Assembly (NCBI RefSeq): GCF_037038585.1
Contig: NC_092522.1
Coordinates: 48,769,661-48,833,660 of the forward strand
Length of the DNA: 64,000 nucleotides
Direction of reading: 5' to 3'
Source: Patagioenas fasciata
Taxonomy: Eukaryota; Chordata; Aves; Columbiformes; Columbidae
In this document: positions 62,728 through 64,000 of the stretch, in pieces
Layout: each line of letters opens with the position of its first letter
Position numbering within the stretch: the first letter of the stretch is position 1
Notes under the pieces: model-generated
Told to the model about the DNA's origin: nothing
Databases searched by the model: none
What the model saw: only the letters and a program-made list of their open reading frames with translations
Position numbers and translations under genes: made by a program

Positions 62728-63858
62728 AGAATCACACAGAATCACAGAATGTTAGGGATTGGAAGGGACCTCGAAGGATCATCTAGTCCAATCCCCCTGC
62801 TGGAGCAGGAACACCCAGATGAGGTTACACAGGAAGGCGTCCCGGTGGGTTTTGAATGTCTCCAGAGAAGGAGACTCCACAACCTCCCTGGGCAGCCTGT
62901 TCCAGTGTTCTGTCACTCTCACTGAGAAGAAGTTTCTTCTCATATTTAAGTGGAACCTCTTGTGTTCCAGTCTGAACCCATTACCCCTTGTCCTATCATT
63001 GGTTGTCACCGAGAAGAGCCTGGCTCCATCCTTGTGACACTCACCCTCTATATATTTTTAAACATTAAAGAGGTCACCCCTCAGTCTCCTCTTCTCCAAG
63101 CTAAAGAGACCCAGCTCCCTCAGCCTTTCCTCATAAGGGAGATGCTCCACTCCCTTCATCATCTTCGTTGCTCTGCGCTGGACACTCTCAAGCAGTTCCC
63201 TGTTCTTCTTGAACTGAGGGGCCCAGAACTGGACACAATATTCCAGATGTGGTCTCACCAGGGCAGAGTAGAGGGGGAGGAGAACCTCTCTCGACCTACT
63301 AACCACCCCCCTTCTAATACACCCCAGGATGCCATTGGCCTTCCTGGCCACAAGGGCACAGTGCTGGCTCATGGTCATCCTGCTGTCCACCAGGACCGCC
63401 AGGTCCCTTTCCCCTACGCTGCTCTCTAATAGGTCATTCTCCAACTTATACTGGAACCTGGAGTTGTTCCTGCCCAGATGCAATACTCTACACTTGCCCT
63501 TGTTATATTTCATTAAATTTTTCCCTGCCCAACTCTCCAGCCTGTCCAGGTCTCGCTGGATGGCAGCACAGCCTTCTGGCGTGTCAGCCACTCCTCCCAG
63601 TTTTGTGTCATCAGCAAACTTACTGATAGTGCACTCTATTCGCTTGTCCAAATCATTGATGAATATATTGAACACAGGCCCCAGTACTGATCCCTGAGGC
63701 ACTCCACTAGATACAGGCCTCCAACTGGACTCTGCCCCATTGACCACGACTCTCTGGCTTCCTCCCTTCAGCCAGTTCCCAGTCCACCTCACTACCTGAT
63801 CGTCCAGACCGCACTCCCTCAGTTTAGCTGTAAGGATGCTGTGGGAGACTCTGTCAAA
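62728..63858 (-). mobile_element. CR1 LINE with reverse-transcriptase C-terminal frame
   Basis: The longest CR1 here, minus-oriented. Reading from about 63858 down, one frame stays open from [16 protein letters not shown] to 63058 and includes the [11 protein letters not shown] motif, the FADD box (variant of YADD, in [10 protein letters not shown]) and [16 protein letters not shown] single TAA at 63060-63058, where a TAT tyrosine codon is usual, interrupts it. The same frame then continues through [20 protein letters not shown] and ends near 62779. The 5' half of the element, including the endonuclease, is missing, so it is dead but fairly young. The 3' tail has agaatcac repeats on the plus strand. 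Confidence 0.92.
63058..63792 (-). pseudogene. CR1 reverse-transcriptase C-terminal fragment
   Basis: Within the CR1 copy, the open part of the polymerase encodes the palm region with [11 protein letters not shown] and FADDTKLG, plus the thumb-like C-terminus. The frame is also open upstream to about 63858, without an ATG start. It lacks the N-terminal endonuclease and the first polymerase motifs, so it cannot be a working enzyme. It is a 5'-truncated retrotransposon remnant rather than a host gene. Confidence 0.9.
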
Positions 63859-64000
63859 TGAACTGGTTCATGATGACAGACATGTACATTATGTACCTGA
63901 CAGCATGAGAAGTGGATCAAACTGGGTATGTGACAGCATTATCTCAAGTACCAGTAGACAGTACCCTTCAAAGCAGGAATTATTGTGCTTTAACTATCCC
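63859..64000. other. Unique flank after CR1
   Basis: Short non-repeat sequence to the window edge, with no feature recognised. Confidence 0.5.

Overview
This is nuclear DNA from a bird. The clearest signs are several CR1 LINE fragments ending in the avian (ATTCTGTG)-type 3' tail, solo LTRs of avian ERVL type, AT-rich non-coding DNA broken by two GC-rich CpG islands, and a spliced gene whose protein is close to vertebrate TSNAX. I saw no bacterial operon, CRISPR array or phage module, and no undescribed multi-gene system. Most open reading frames over 60 codons here are chance frames, CpG-island frames or CR1 fragments.

Layout. Positions 1-7.1 kb are non-coding with one LTR (3473-4143). At about 7.15-7.85 kb lies a CpG island holding a perfect 26-bp inverted repeat around a G-rich loop, and a minus-strand first exon with a strong splice donor. 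From gene order and intron phase I suggest this is exon 1 of DISC1, tentatively. Just upstream of that promoter is a stack of transposable elements: an old CR1 split by a younger CR1 (7.85-8.55 kb) and a complete solo LTR with a 5-bp target duplication (8865-9447). Positions 9.45-29.8 kb are intergenic, with an ancient CR1 relic near 22.8-23.3 kb.

TSNAX (translin-associated factor X, Trax) occupies 29.8-53.9 kb on the minus strand. All six coding exons can be placed by GT-AG junctions, and together they give an intact 290-residue protein, the same length as human Trax. Intron 4 is long (about 13 kb) and carries two CR1 copies antisense to the gene. Intron 1 carries a CR1 fragment and a hAT-like DNA transposon fragment. 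The promoter is a second CpG island (53.49-54.33 kb), where a plus-strand ATG followed by a splice donor may mark a divergent transcript.

The right end (54.3-64 kb) has a CR1 abutting the TSNAX CpG island, a non-coding stretch with simple repeats, and a longer CR1 (62.73-63.86 kb) whose reverse-transcriptase C-terminal frame is interrupted by a single stop codon.

TSNAX followed downstream by DISC1 on the same strand is the known vertebrate order. The window fits that order, although only TSNAX is proven by its sequence.
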